Positions 52,819 through 61,677 of a stretch of DNA of 64,000 bases are shown in pieces. The notes beneath the pieces are model-generated. The model was given only the letters and a program-made list of their open reading frames with translations, made no database searches and was not told the DNA's origin. A program made the translations under genes and the position numbers. The DNA lies in assembly GCF_900111175.1 (NCBI RefSeq), contig NZ_FOGI01000002.1:46022-110021 (forward strand). Reading direction: 5' to 3'. Positions within the stretch are counted from its first letter, which is position 1; each line of letters begins with the position of its first letter. This stretch comes from Actinokineospora terrae (GTDB lineage Bacteria > Actinomycetota > Actinomycetes > Mycobacteriales > Pseudonocardiaceae).

Positions 52819-52891
52819 ACCCTGGGAGTCGGCTGCCCGGGTGCGCCGTCACCAGGTGTGCGCTACCTGGGTGCCGCACACCCAGGCGGCG
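52819..52891. promoter_or_regulatory. Palindromic operator-like repeats between AKR and XRE genes
   Basis: CACCAGGT (52850-52857) and ACCTGGGTG (52865-52873) form an imperfect palindrome; related half-sites are ACCCTGGGA at 52819-52827 and CACCCAGG at 52879-52886. The region drives both divergent transcripts, so these are probable binding sites for the XRE protein. Confidence 0.5.
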
Positions 52892-52918
52892 GCCGGGCGC
52901 CCGTGGCAGCATGGGTCC

Positions 52919-53800
52919 ATGGCGCAGCAGACGGACCTCAGCACCTTCCTGCGGTCGCGCCGGGCGAAGGTCCGGCCCGCCGACATCGGGTTGAACAACG
53001 GGCACACCGTCCGCCGCACGCAGGGCCTGCGGCGCGAGGAGGTCGCCGCGTCCGCCGGGGTCAGCGTGGACTACTACACGCGGCTGGAGCAGGGGCGCGA
53101 GCGCAACCCGAGCATCGCGGTGCTGGAGTCGCTGGCCACGACCCTGCTGCTGGAGGGCGAGGAACGCGACCACCTGTTCCGGCTGGCCGCGCACACGGGC
53201 AACCGCGCCCAGGCCACGCCGCCCGCCCCGCGCGCCGTGCGGCCCGCCGTTCGCCAGCTGCTGGACACCGTGACCCCGTCCCCGGCGTACGTGCTGAACC
53301 GGTGGAACGACATGCTCGCCGCCAACCCGGCCGGGCTGGCGCTGCTGGCGGGCTTGGACGAGTGGCCGCCCGCGCGCCGCAACACGGTCCGCTACATCTT
53401 CCTGCACCCGGTGGCGCCGACGCTGTTCGAGGACTGGGGTTCGATCGCCCACAACGCCGTGGCGCACCTGCACGCGATGGAGGGCCTGCTGCCGGGCGCC
53501 CCCGCGCTGCAGACCCTCGTCGACGAGCTCAGCGAGCAGAGCCAGGAGTTCCGCGCCCTCTGGCAGCAGCACGACGTCCGCAGCCTATCCACCGGCCGCA
53601 AACTGCTCAACCACCCCAACGTCGGCCGGATGGCGCTGACCTACGAGGTCCTCGACATCACCATCGACCACCAGCGCCTGGTCATCTACCAGGCCCCCGC
53701 GGGCACGGTCGACCACGACTCGATGATGCTGCTCAACCTGGTCAACCCCAGCGCGGAGACCACCACCGAACGCCCCCGGCGCCGGTCGGACCAGCGCTGA
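52919..53800 (+). CDS. XRE-family regulator with MmyB-like ligand domain
   Basis: 293 residues. The HTH covers residues 5-75: FLRSRRAKVRPADIGL, RRTQGLRREEVAASAGVSVD and YYTRLEQGRERNPSIAVLES. The C-terminal domain (LDTVTPSPAYVLNRWNDMLA, RYIFLHP, LVIYQAPAGTVDHDSM) is the MmyB-like PAS-type ligand-binding domain, which can bind fatty acids. This combination is common in actinobacteria beside short-chain dehydrogenase or AKR genes. It is divergent from the AKR operon and most likely its regulator. ATG 52919 is in frame; ATG 52911 is not. Confidence 0.9.
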   Translation: MAQQTDLSTFLRSRRAKVRPADIGLNNGHTVRRTQGLRREEVAASAGVSVDYYTRLEQGRERNPSIAVLESLATTLLLEGEERDHLFRLAAHTGNRAQATPPAPRAVRPAVRQLLDTVTPSPAYVLNRWNDMLAANPAGLALLAGLDEWPPARRNTVRYIFLHPVAPTLFEDWGSIAHNAVAHLHAMEGLLPGAPALQTLVDELSEQSQEFRALWQQHDVRSLSTGRKLLNHPNVGRMALTYEVLDITIDHQRLVIYQAPAGTVDHDSMMLLNLVNPSAETTTERPRRRSDQR

Positions 53801-53888
53801 TCGTCCACTGTGGAGCGTCGCCGCGGGTGGTCCGCCGCGGTGCACCAGGTCGCCTGCCCTGATCACCGCGATCCGGCATCATGTTCGG

Positions 53889-55841
53889 ATGAAGCCGAGC
53901 AACGAGGACAGCCCGATCTCGCCGGACATCGAAGAGCATCCTCGGTTGGTGAACTTCGCTTCCCACGCGAGTGGCATCACCGTACAGGCCAGAAACATCG
54001 ACAACTTGAGTTTCGGGGGCCGATCCACAAGCGTGGACTGGTCGGCGGCGAAGGGCGTGCACAACCTCCCGGTGCGCAATCCGGAGTTCACCGGCCAGCA
54101 CAAGTGGTTCGCCGAACTCGAGGCACGGCTTCCCGTAGCGGCGATCCGCGGATTGGGCGGAGTCGGCAAGAGCCAACTGGCCTTGGAGTACGCACACCGC
54201 GGCCGCGAGAAGTATGCGGTGCGGTGGTGGTTGCGCGCCGAGGATGACCAGACCTTGATGTCGGACCTGATGTCGTTGGCCTTCGCGCTCGGCTTGGACA
54301 CCTCCCTTGAGCAACAGCAGGTGCTCGCCTCGCTGTCGGCGGAACTGAGCAGGCACCACGACTGGTTGCTCGTGCTGGACAACGCGACGGGACCGGAGGC
54401 GTTGGCCAGGATCCCGAGTTCGGAACGAGGTCACGTCCTCGTCACGACCAGGTACCGGAACTGGGCCGGGGTCGCCCGTCCGATCGACGTCACGGAGATG
54501 AGCACGGAGGACGCCGTGGCGTTCTTCGCCACGACGCCTGACAACGCCACGGTAGAGCTGGTCCACCTCTTGGGGCGGCTCCCGCTGGCGCTGGCGCAGG
54601 CTCGCTCGTACACCGAGGTCCACTCCTGCTCGGTCACGCGATACCTGGAGCTGTACCGCAACGCCGCCCAAGAACTGTTGCGTCTCGGTCCGAGACCCGC
54701 GGGATACCCGGACACCGTTGCCACCACTTGGCTGCTGCACTTCCAGGTCTTGTCCCCGGTCGCGAAGGCGCTGCTGGACTTCATCGCGTTCTTGGCGCCC
54801 GACTCGATACCCCTCGACCTGTTGTTCAGTGCGAGTGACCACCTCCCGCGCACACTGCGCGAGGTGGCGGCCGACCCGTTGAACCGCGAGAACGCGCTTG
54901 GTGAACTGATAGCGACCTCGCTGCTGAGCCGTACCCGTGACGACGTCGTCCGCGTCCACCGACTGGTGCAGCAGGTCACTCGGGACAGGCTGACCCCGAA
55001 AGAGCAGGCGACGTGGCGGTCTTCAGCCGTCAGCGCGCTCGCGGGCCTCGTGCCGCACGGCCCCGGCCATCCGGAGTCGTGGCCCGAGATGGAGCGGCTG
55101 GATCCGCATATTCGCACCGTCGCCTCGGACGTGAAACCGACCCAGCGAATCGCCCCGCACGTGGGGCAACTGCTCTTCGCGATAGGCCTTTCCCTGAGCC
55201 GCCGCGGAGAACGCACAACGGCCATCCAGATCTTCACGCAAGCCCTGCCGATGTTTCAGCGAGCAGGTTCGGGGCCCGAGCGGTTGATGCAAGCACAACT
55301 GTGGAACCACATCGGTTCCGCCCAGATGGCCGACAATCCGGCTGATGGCATCGCATCGTTCACCCTCGCGATCGAGCTCATCCAGAGAACACTCGGGGCC
55401 GAACACCCGGAACTGATCAAGTCGTTGGTCATGCCGTCCAGCCGCCTCATCAGCCTCGGCCTGCACGACGAGGCTCTTTCCCGACTGCGACTCGCGATGA
55501 AGATATGGTCCAGGAGCGGCGAGAAGAAAGACATCGACCTTCTCGAAATCCAGTCCTGCCTCGCCTTCGTCATGCACGAGAAAGAAGATTACGAGACAGC
55601 GTTCGAGTTCCACCGCCACGCCATCTCGCTCTCCGCGGCAGTGCACGGTTCCGAGCATTCCGCGACGATTACCTATACAGTCAGATATGCCAGCACCGCA
55701 CTCGCCGCCGGACACATCGACCTGGCGCGGTCGCTGCTCGCGAAAGCCTTGCCCATCCTTCGATCAACATTGGGCGTCGACCACGAGCACACCCTGGATG
55801 CCGAGGAGTTGGCGGCACGAGCAGAGCTGGGTCGATCGTGA
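53889..55841 (+). CDS. STAND NTPase with TPR C-terminus
   Basis: 650 residues. After a short tail (GITVQARNIDNLSFGG, similar in kind to the VQA signature of the two other STAND proteins) comes the NTPase: Walker A AIRGLGGVGKSQLALEYAH, Walker B DWLLVLDN, sensor HVLVTTRYRNW and LLGRLPLALAQARSYTE. A winged-helix region follows, then TPR units from about residue 430 (IGLSLSRRGERTTAIQIFTQ, AIELIQRTLGAEHPEL, LLAKALPILRSTLGVDHEHT). The TPR set is complete. Proteins of this type occur in regulation and in anti-phage defence; no effector domain is fused here. Confidence 0.85.
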   Translation: MKPSNEDSPISPDIEEHPRLVNFASHASGITVQARNIDNLSFGGRSTSVDWSAAKGVHNLPVRNPEFTGQHKWFAELEARLPVAAIRGLGGVGKSQLALEYAHRGREKYAVRWWLRAEDDQTLMSDLMSLAFALGLDTSLEQQQVLASLSAELSRHHDWLLVLDNATGPEALARIPSSERGHVLVTTRYRNWAGVARPIDVTEMSTEDAVAFFATTPDNATVELVHLLGRLPLALAQARSYTEVHSCSVTRYLELYRNAAQELLRLGPRPAGYPDTVATTWLLHFQVLSPVAKALLDFIAFLAPDSIPLDLLFSASDHLPRTLREVAADPLNRENALGELIATSLLSRTRDDVVRVHRLVQQVTRDRLTPKEQATWRSSAVSALAGLVPHGPGHPESWPEMERLDPHIRTVASDVKPTQRIAPHVGQLLFAIGLSLSRRGERTTAIQIFTQALPMFQRAGSGPERLMQAQLWNHIGSAQMADNPADGIASFTLAIELIQRTLGAEHPELIKSLVMPSSRLISLGLHDEALSRLRLAMKIWSRSGEKKDIDLLEIQSCLAFVMHEKEDYETAFEFHRHAISLSAAVHGSEHSATITYTVRYASTALAAGHIDLARSLLAKALPILRSTLGVDHEHTLDAEELAARAELGRS

Positions 55842-56118
55842 AGGCCTTCTCCGCAGAAGCCGGTGAGGACGCGGAGAACCGCGACGGTGCCGATTCCTGG
55901 CCGCCCGCTCCGGGGTGTGCGGTGTGCACCGGGGCAGCGACCGGTGGGTGTGCCGGGTGGTCCAGTCGGCGCGGAGGAGGAACTCCCCGCTCGGCCACCG
56001 GAACCGAGTGGCGACGGCGGTCGCGCCACGCATGCCTGGGTCTCGCACTGACTTTCCAGCCGGGTGCAGACGAGCAACGACCTCGGGCAGCAGTTGATCA
56101 CCGTGCCCCAGGAGCAGG

Positions 56119-56511
56119 TCAGCCGCAGGAACCGGAGATCCACTTGTGGGAGCGGAGCTTGTAGGTGCCCGCGAGGTTGCCGCTCTGGCCCTGTCGAGTA
56201 CACCCGGCCCGGTTGACGTAGTCGACGTTGCGGTAGTACGCGACACCGCTGGCACTGCTGGTGCCGCGGTTCCACACCGACTTGACGTTGGTGGTCAACG
56301 CCCAGGAGCAGACGGTGCCGCCGGTGGCCCAGTCGGGGTCGGCGACGTCCCACATGCACCGCGATCCGGTGCCGTCCGGGCCGGTGTAGAAGCAGATGTT
56401 GCCCGTGTTGCATTCCCAGGCCACGGGCGCGGCAGCGGCGACCTGTGGTACCGCCAGGGCTGCGACTGCGGCGATGGCCATCGCGGCGACGACTCTCCGA
56501 CTGGTGCGCAT
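56119..56511 (-). CDS. Secreted peptidase-inhibitor-like protein (family I36)
   Basis: 130 residues with a signal peptide (RRVVAAMAIAAVAALAVPQV, cut after AAAA). The mature part has six cysteines and the I36/beta-gamma-crystallin-like pattern WECNTGNICFYTGPDGTGSR, CSWALTTNVKSVWNRG and YYRNVDYVNRAGC. Such proteins include Streptomyces metalloprotease inhibitors, but many are of unknown function. GAAGGGA is 7 bases before ATG 56511. It is convergent with the STAND gene (277 bases between, with nothing visible) and divergent from the next secreted protein. Confidence 0.8.
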   Translation of the reverse strand: MRTSRRVVAAMAIAAVAALAVPQVAAAAPVAWECNTGNICFYTGPDGTGSRCMWDVADPDWATGGTVCSWALTTNVKSVWNRGTSSASGVAYYRNVDYVNRAGCTRQGQSGNLAGTYKLRSHKWISGSCG

Positions 56512-56844
56512 GTCCAGATCCCTTCACGCGAGCGAACGTCCTGGCATCCGGTGTACTCCAGATCACCGGCATGCGGACACCAGCAGGAAGAGTGGTTGAG
56601 CCTGGCTCGGCTTGATCTCACCCAGATGCCTGCGTGGCAGGTTTCGCTTGACCCGGGCACCCCGCGTTCGCCCGTCCGGGTCGGAGAGCGGTGGTCGCCG
56701 AAATCCATCGTTCGAGGAGAAGTTGCCGCTTTCATCGACTCGAGCGTGAAAGCACCGGCCCGCGTTCGGCGCAACCTGATTGCCGGTGATCAGCAGTGCC
56801 CCTACCATTCCGACACCGAGTGGTCCCGGCCGAACGGATGTCCC
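56512..56844. other. Divergent intergenic region
   Basis: About 330 bases between two genes for secreted proteins, with the I36-like gene leaving left and the Fn3-like gene leaving right. It must carry both promoters. Short ORFs here are not supported. No strong repeat seen. Confidence 0.4.
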
Positions 56845-58158
56845 ATGCGCGTACGACACGTGATCGCCGCTGTGCTCGTCGTCGCGGGTGGTGTGCTCGC
56901 GGCAGGGGGTGTTGCGGGTGCGGCGGAGCGGTCGGTCGCGGTGGCGCGGACGTGCGATTCGCCGGTGGTCGCCCACGCGGACCTCGTGCTCACCACCAAC
57001 GCCGAGGACCCGATCTACGGGTGGCTGGGCCCGGAGCCCCGTGCGGTGCGCGGCACGCTGACCATTCCCGCCGCGGGCTTGGCGGCGGCCGGTGCGGTGG
57101 GGGTCGAGGGCACCGTGGCGGTCCGGCTGGAGTCCCGCAACGCCCTGGGCAGCACGACCGCGGTGCGGACCCTGGACCTGCGTCCGACCCCGGTCACCGG
57201 CCAGGACGTGGTGGTTCCGGTGTTCGGGTACGCGACCGCCGCACTGGTCGGGAACGCCTGGGGATCCACGGCGGTCGAGGTGGACAGCGTCCGGATCAGC
57301 CTGACCGGCAAGCGGGCGGACCAGTCGGACATCCCTCCCGTCAGCACCCTGTGCACGCGCGGGGAGCAGCCAACCACCCGGTGGTACTCGGTGACCACAA
57401 TGGACATGCGGGTCGACTACGCACCCGCGCCAACACCCTTCACGGCCACGTCCACCGCCGACACGATCACCGCCCGGTGGGGTCCGTCGGACGCGGCGAC
57501 GACCGGCTACCAGGTGCTGCTCGACGACTCGGTCGTCGCCGCGACCGGCGCTGACGGCCGGTCGGCGGTGATCACCGGTCTGATGCCGGAAACCGGGTAC
57601 TACGTCCAGGTCCGTCCGATCACCCGACCCGATCGCCTGGTGCGCTCGACCACACCGATCAAACTCCGCACGCCCCCGCGAACGGCGACCTTCCACTACG
57701 CGATCACCGGATCCGCCACGGTCAAGAACTCGGTCGTGCCCCTGAGCGGGTCCCTGCACGCGGTCGTGGAGGCGGCCTCGGGCAAACACACCTCGGAACT
57801 GGCGCTCAACGCGACCGACGTGTCTGGGCGGGAGGTGTCCGCGCACGTGCAGTTCGAGCAGACGGCACCCACCACCGGTTCCCTGTCGTCGACCGTGTTC
57901 ACCGCGAACGCGCGGGTGGCTGTCGTGGTGAAGTCGGTGACGGTGCGCGGCAAGAGGTTCCCCGTGTCCGGGGACTGCCGCACCGCGCCCATTGACCTGC
58001 CGCTGCGCTCGCGCCCCGGTTTCGACCCGCGGCTGGGCGGGGAACTCACCGCCGCGTTCACCGTGCCGCCGCTGACCGGGTGTGGTCCGCTGACCGCCGC
58101 GGCCAACATCCTGCTCTCCGGGAGCGACAACCGCGCCGCCCTGGTGCTGACCCCGTGA
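56845..58158 (+). CDS. Secreted protein with a fibronectin type III domain
   Basis: 437 residues. Signal peptide VIAAVLVVAGGVLAAGGVAG. After a beta-rich first domain (residues 40-185, YGWLGPEPRAVRGTLTIPAA) there is one Fn3 domain (about 190-280: TSTADTITARWGPSDAATTG and MPETGYYVQVRPITRPD), then a beta-rich C-terminal domain (FHYAITGSATVKNSVVPLSG) with a cysteine pair (GDCRTAP ... LTGCGPL). No catalytic motif is evident. It is likely an extracellular binding protein or coat component. Confidence 0.7.
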   Translation: MRVRHVIAAVLVVAGGVLAAGGVAGAAERSVAVARTCDSPVVAHADLVLTTNAEDPIYGWLGPEPRAVRGTLTIPAAGLAAAGAVGVEGTVAVRLESRNALGSTTAVRTLDLRPTPVTGQDVVVPVFGYATAALVGNAWGSTAVEVDSVRISLTGKRADQSDIPPVSTLCTRGEQPTTRWYSVTTMDMRVDYAPAPTPFTATSTADTITARWGPSDAATTGYQVLLDDSVVAATGADGRSAVITGLMPETGYYVQVRPITRPDRLVRSTTPIKLRTPPRTATFHYAITGSATVKNSVVPLSGSLHAVVEAASGKHTSELALNATDVSGREVSAHVQFEQTAPTTGSLSSTVFTANARVAVVVKSVTVRGKRFPVSGDCRTAPIDLPLRSRPGFDPRLGGELTAAFTVPPLTGCGPLTAAANILLSGSDNRAALVLTP

Positions 58159-58326
58159 GCAACGGGCGCTCCCGCCCCAACACCCGCTCCGCTCACCACG
58201 GCGTTCGACGAGAGCACGCTGGAAGCGGTGCGATTCCCGTTGCGCGAGCTGGGTAGCAGGACAGCGCCACCGACTGCCCGCGACCGGCGTGGTGGCCGTG
58301 GATCCGCGGCGTCACCGACTCGGAGG

Positions 58327-58830
58327 TCAGCAGGTGGATGGCCTGTCGCGCAGGCGGAGAACGGGCACCTCGGTGGACCCTCCCGCCAGGGCCGCGGCGT
58401 GGTCGCGGGCCCACCGCAGCAGCGCCGTGACGTCGACGCCGTGGGCGGGCCCGCCTTCATAGGGCTCGATGGTGCCCGCGCCGCGGGCGAGCAGGGCACC
58501 GGCGCCGGAAGCGTTGCCGCGGGCCGCGTGCGTGACACCCACGGCCAACTGCGCCAGGCCCTTCCACAGCGCTCGCGACGCCTCGGGGGCCGTCTTCCAG
58601 GCGTCCTCCAGCACTTCGTGCGCGTGGAAGGGCATGCCACTGTCAAGCAGCCGCTGCGCTTCCAGGAGCGTCTCCTCCGGTGTCCGGGTGACGCCTTCCA
58701 CCAGGCGCGGAACTCCGGGCACCCCGCGCGGCAGCGGCCTGCCCAGTCTGTCCCGCGGGCGCTCGTTGCGGGCGTGGCCTGACTCGTCGCGGTCGCGATC
58801 GGCGCGCGCGCCGGTGTCGTCCGAATCCAC
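58327..58830 (-). CDS. DUF309 family protein
   Basis: 167 residues from GTG 58830. The core is the DUF309 signature: LLEAQRLLDSGMPFHAHEVL, EDAWKTAPEASRALWKGLAQ and LAVGVTHAARGN, with the HxxHE-like HAHEVLE helix. DUF309 proteins are small helical proteins of unknown function, widespread in actinobacteria and cyanobacteria. The N-terminal 50 residues are Asp/Arg-rich and disordered-looking, so a later start is possible. It lies 118 bases after the DAHP synthase gene on the same strand. Confidence 0.8.
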   Translation of the reverse strand: MDSDDTGARADRDRDESGHARNERPRDRLGRPLPRGVPGVPRLVEGVTRTPEETLLEAQRLLDSGMPFHAHEVLEDAWKTAPEASRALWKGLAQLAVGVTHAARGNASGAGALLARGAGTIEPYEGGPAHGVDVTALLRWARDHAAALAGGSTEVPVLRLRDRPSTC

Positions 58831-58948
58831 CGCTGCGACCCCCACCTTCCGGACACGCCGACCGCCGTCCACTGGACCGTCGCACATCGCCGTCCGACCG
58901 GCAACCGGCCTCGATTCAGCCGCCCGGCTCGGGAGCGGCCCGTCGCGT

Positions 58949-60211
58949 TCAGCAGATCCGGTCGAGGAAGTGCGCGATCACCGCCACGGACTGCTCCGGG
59001 TTGAGCCTCGGGTCGCAGGCGGACCGGTAGTCGGGGAAGAGCGGCTCGCTCCCCTGGGGCGAGACGCACTCGGTCACCGGGTCCGGGGTGAGCTCCAGGT
59101 GCAGACCGGAGGGGCGCAGCCGGAGTTCGGTGAGGACGCGTACGAACGAGGAGACCTCGGTCAGCATGTCCTCGACCAGGCGCGTCTTCACGCCTGCGAC
59201 CTTGATGCCGTTGCCGTGCATGGGATCGCACACCCATATCGCGGGTGCTCCGCGTCTGGCCACGGCCCTGGCCACCTCGGGCAGCGCCCGGTCGATGTCG
59301 GCGCGGCCGTAGCGGGTGATCAGGCACAGTTTGCCGGGTACGCCGTCCGGGTTGAGCGCCAGGGTGAGCGCGACGACGTCGTCGGGGGTGGCCGTGGGGC
59401 CGATCTTGACGCCGACGGGGTTGTGCACCGCGGCCGCCAGCGCCACGTGCGCGCCCCTCAGGTCGCGGGTTCGTTCCCCGATCCAGCCGAAGTGGGTCGA
59501 CGTGCTGAAGGGGCCGCGTACGCCCGCACGCACCAGCGGCCGCTCGTAGGGCATCAGCAGCAGTTCGTGGGCGACGTGGACGCGTTCCACCAAGGGCTTG
59601 CCCCTCGACGCCCGGCGAACCTCCCGCAGCACCGCTCGAGCGCGGTCGTAGGCGGTGCGGAGCCTGCGCGGGTCCGGCACCCGCCGGACCGGTTCGGGTT
59701 CGGGGGCGTTGACCGCGTCGCCGCAGTAGGCGGCCATCAGGCCCCCGGTCGGCGCCGGTTCGTACGGCGAGGAGCGCGGTTTGCCGTACTGCCCGGCGAG
59801 CCTGCCCACGGCCACGCTGGGCAGCCCGGTGGCCGCGCGCATCATGGCGGCCAGCCCCTGCAGGTAGTCCACCTTCCGCCGGACGAGGTCGGGCACCGCT
59901 TCGTGGAACCGCTCGGCGCAGTCCCCGCCCTGCAGCACCAGCGCGTCACCACCGGCCACCAGCGCCATCGCACTGGCCAGGTCGTCCACCTCGTCCTCGG
60001 TGGTCAACCCGGGCAGCTCGGCCAGCTCGGCCTCCACCGCGTCGACCGCGAACGGGTGCGGCCACGGCGGCTGCTGCGCGGCCGGGCGCGCGGTGACCCC
60101 GGTCAGCGCCGCGACCACCGCGGCGTCGCGGTGCACCGCGGAGTCGAGGACTTCCGGTGGATCGCAGCAGCAGAGGACCTCGTCGAGGGTCGCGCTGTCG
60201 TCTTGGGTCAT
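58949..60211 (-). CDS. Class II 3-deoxy-7-phosphoheptulonate (DAHP) synthase
   Basis: 420 residues; condenses phosphoenolpyruvate with erythrose 4-phosphate to enter the shikimate pathway. Signature segments are VLQGGDCAERFHE (metal-binding Cys), VGRLAGQYGKPRS, STHFGWIGERTRDL, VGVKIGPTATPDDVVAL and WVCDPMHGNGIK. It is about 40 residues shorter than the M. tuberculosis enzyme, as in natural-product pathway copies (phenazine, ansamycin, DHB-type). AAAGGAG is 7 bases before ATG 60211, and the ATG overlaps the MFS stop, so it is co-expressed with the NRPS. It likely boosts aromatic precursor supply. Confidence 0.9.
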   Translation of the reverse strand: MTQDDSATLDEVLCCCDPPEVLDSAVHRDAAVVAALTGVTARPAAQQPPWPHPFAVDAVEAELAELPGLTTEDEVDDLASAMALVAGGDALVLQGGDCAERFHEAVPDLVRRKVDYLQGLAAMMRAATGLPSVAVGRLAGQYGKPRSSPYEPAPTGGLMAAYCGDAVNAPEPEPVRRVPDPRRLRTAYDRARAVLREVRRASRGKPLVERVHVAHELLLMPYERPLVRAGVRGPFSTSTHFGWIGERTRDLRGAHVALAAAVHNPVGVKIGPTATPDDVVALTLALNPDGVPGKLCLITRYGRADIDRALPEVARAVARRGAPAIWVCDPMHGNGIKVAGVKTRLVEDMLTEVSSFVRVLTELRLRPSGLHLELTPDPVTECVSPQGSEPLFPDYRSACDPRLNPEQSVAVIAHFLDRIC

Positions 60212-61677
60212 CGTCGTGCTCCTTTGCGTGGTCTGGGCGGTCGCCGGTCCACCCGTCGAGCCGGTCGGGCAAGCGGACCGGGCCGGTCTCGCTGTCGTGG
60301 GCGCGGTAGGCGGGTGGCCGCCACCGCGGCCAGGACCGTCGAGGCGAGCACCCACCAGAAGGCGTCGGCGAACGCCGCGGCGGCGTCGGGTCCGCGGGCG
60401 GCGAACCGGGTCCGCAGGACGACGGCGAGGACCGCGGTGCCCACGGAGCCACCGAGGGTGTTGAGCAGGCTCAGGGCTCCCGCGGCGCGCGGCAGGCCGT
60501 TCGGCGCGACGGCGCGGTAGGCCAGGGTCATGACCGGGGCGCCGATCATCGCCGCGCCCACGCCCCGGACCAGCAGCGACGCGGCGATGAGCGCGTCGGG
60601 CACGCCGCGGGCGAGTTGGGTGAACACGACCGTTCCCGCCGCCACCAGGACGATGCCGCTCAGCACCAGCGTGCGAGCCGCGACGCGGTGCACGACCCGG
60701 CTGACCCACAGCGAACCGGCGGCGGCGCCGACGCCCTGGGGCGCGAGCAGGAGACCGGTCTCCCACGCCGTCAGCCCGGCCGCCCGCTGCAGGTACAGCG
60801 GGAGCAGGAACATGGTGCCGAACACCGACGCGCCCAGGACCACCAGCGCCACCGCGGCCACCCCGAACGGCGGGCGGGTGAACAGGCGCGGGTCGATCAG
60901 GGGCACGCCCCTGGTGCGCAGGCCGTGCCCGACGAAGGCCACGAGCATCGACGCGCCCAGTGCGATCGCGGCCGCGCTCAGCGGGGCCGACCCGGTGTGG
61001 CCCAGCTCGGTGAGCCCGCAGACGAGCGCGGCCAGTCCGGGTGCGAGCAGCGCGGCGCCGCGCAGGTCGAACGGCGCGCCGCGCTCGCCCCGCGCACCCT
61101 CGGGGACGCACCGGCGCACGAGCACCAGGGCGACCGCGCCCACCGGGATGTTGACGCAGAACAACCACGGCCACGAGGCCGCGCCGAGGATGGCCCCACC
61201 CGCGAGCGGCCCCAGGACCGGGGACAGCAGGGGGACCACGGCGACCACGCTGATCACCCGGCCGACGCGGTCCGGTCCCGCGGCGCGGGCCAGCAGGGCC
61301 TGGCCCAGCGGCGGCAGCAGCCCGCCCGCCGCGCCCTGCAGCACGCGGAAGGCGATGAGGCTGGGCAGCGACCACGCCAGCGCGCAGAGCAGGGAGGCCA
61401 GCAGGAACACCGCGATCGCGGCCGCCCAGGCGCGCCTGCCCCCGAACCGGTCGGCCAGCCAGCCCGATGCCGGGACCGCGGTGACGACGGCCAGCAGGTA
61501 GGCGGTGCTGACCCAGTGGATGTCGGTGACCGCGACGGCGAACCGGTCGGCCAGCACGTCCAGGGCCACCGAGACGATGGTGGTGTCGATGGTGGCCATG
61601 AAGGTGCCGAGCACCAGGACGAAGGCGGTCCGCCACAGGGCCGGGTCGACGGCGGGGCGCGCCGCGTCGGTGCTCAC
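60208..61677 (-). CDS. MFS multidrug exporter (DHA2/EmrB type)
   Basis: 489 residues, 14 hydrophobic spans. The DHA2 opening is clear: FVLVLGTFMATIDTTIVSVA, then HWVSTAYLLAVVTAVPASGW and LADRFGGRRAW, with RVLQGAAGGLLPPL. A 35-residue Arg/Pro-rich C-terminal tail follows. GTG 61677 overlaps the NRPS stop and its own stop overlaps the DAHP synthase ATG, so the three are one operon; export of the NRPS product is the likely role. Confidence 0.88.
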   Translation of the reverse strand: MSTDAARPAVDPALWRTAFVLVLGTFMATIDTTIVSVALDVLADRFAVAVTDIHWVSTAYLLAVVTAVPASGWLADRFGGRRAWAAAIAVFLLASLLCALAWSLPSLIAFRVLQGAAGGLLPPLGQALLARAAGPDRVGRVISVVAVVPLLSPVLGPLAGGAILGAASWPWLFCVNIPVGAVALVLVRRCVPEGARGERGAPFDLRGAALLAPGLAALVCGLTELGHTGSAPLSAAAIALGASMLVAFVGHGLRTRGVPLIDPRLFTRPPFGVAAVALVVLGASVFGTMFLLPLYLQRAAGLTAWETGLLLAPQGVGAAAGSLWVSRVVHRVAARTLVLSGIVLVAAGTVVFTQLARGVPDALIAASLLVRGVGAAMIGAPVMTLAYRAVAPNGLPRAAGALSLLNTLGGSVGTAVLAVVLRTRFAARGPDAAAAFADAFWWVLASTVLAAVAATRLPRPRQRDRPGPLARPARRVDRRPPRPRKGARR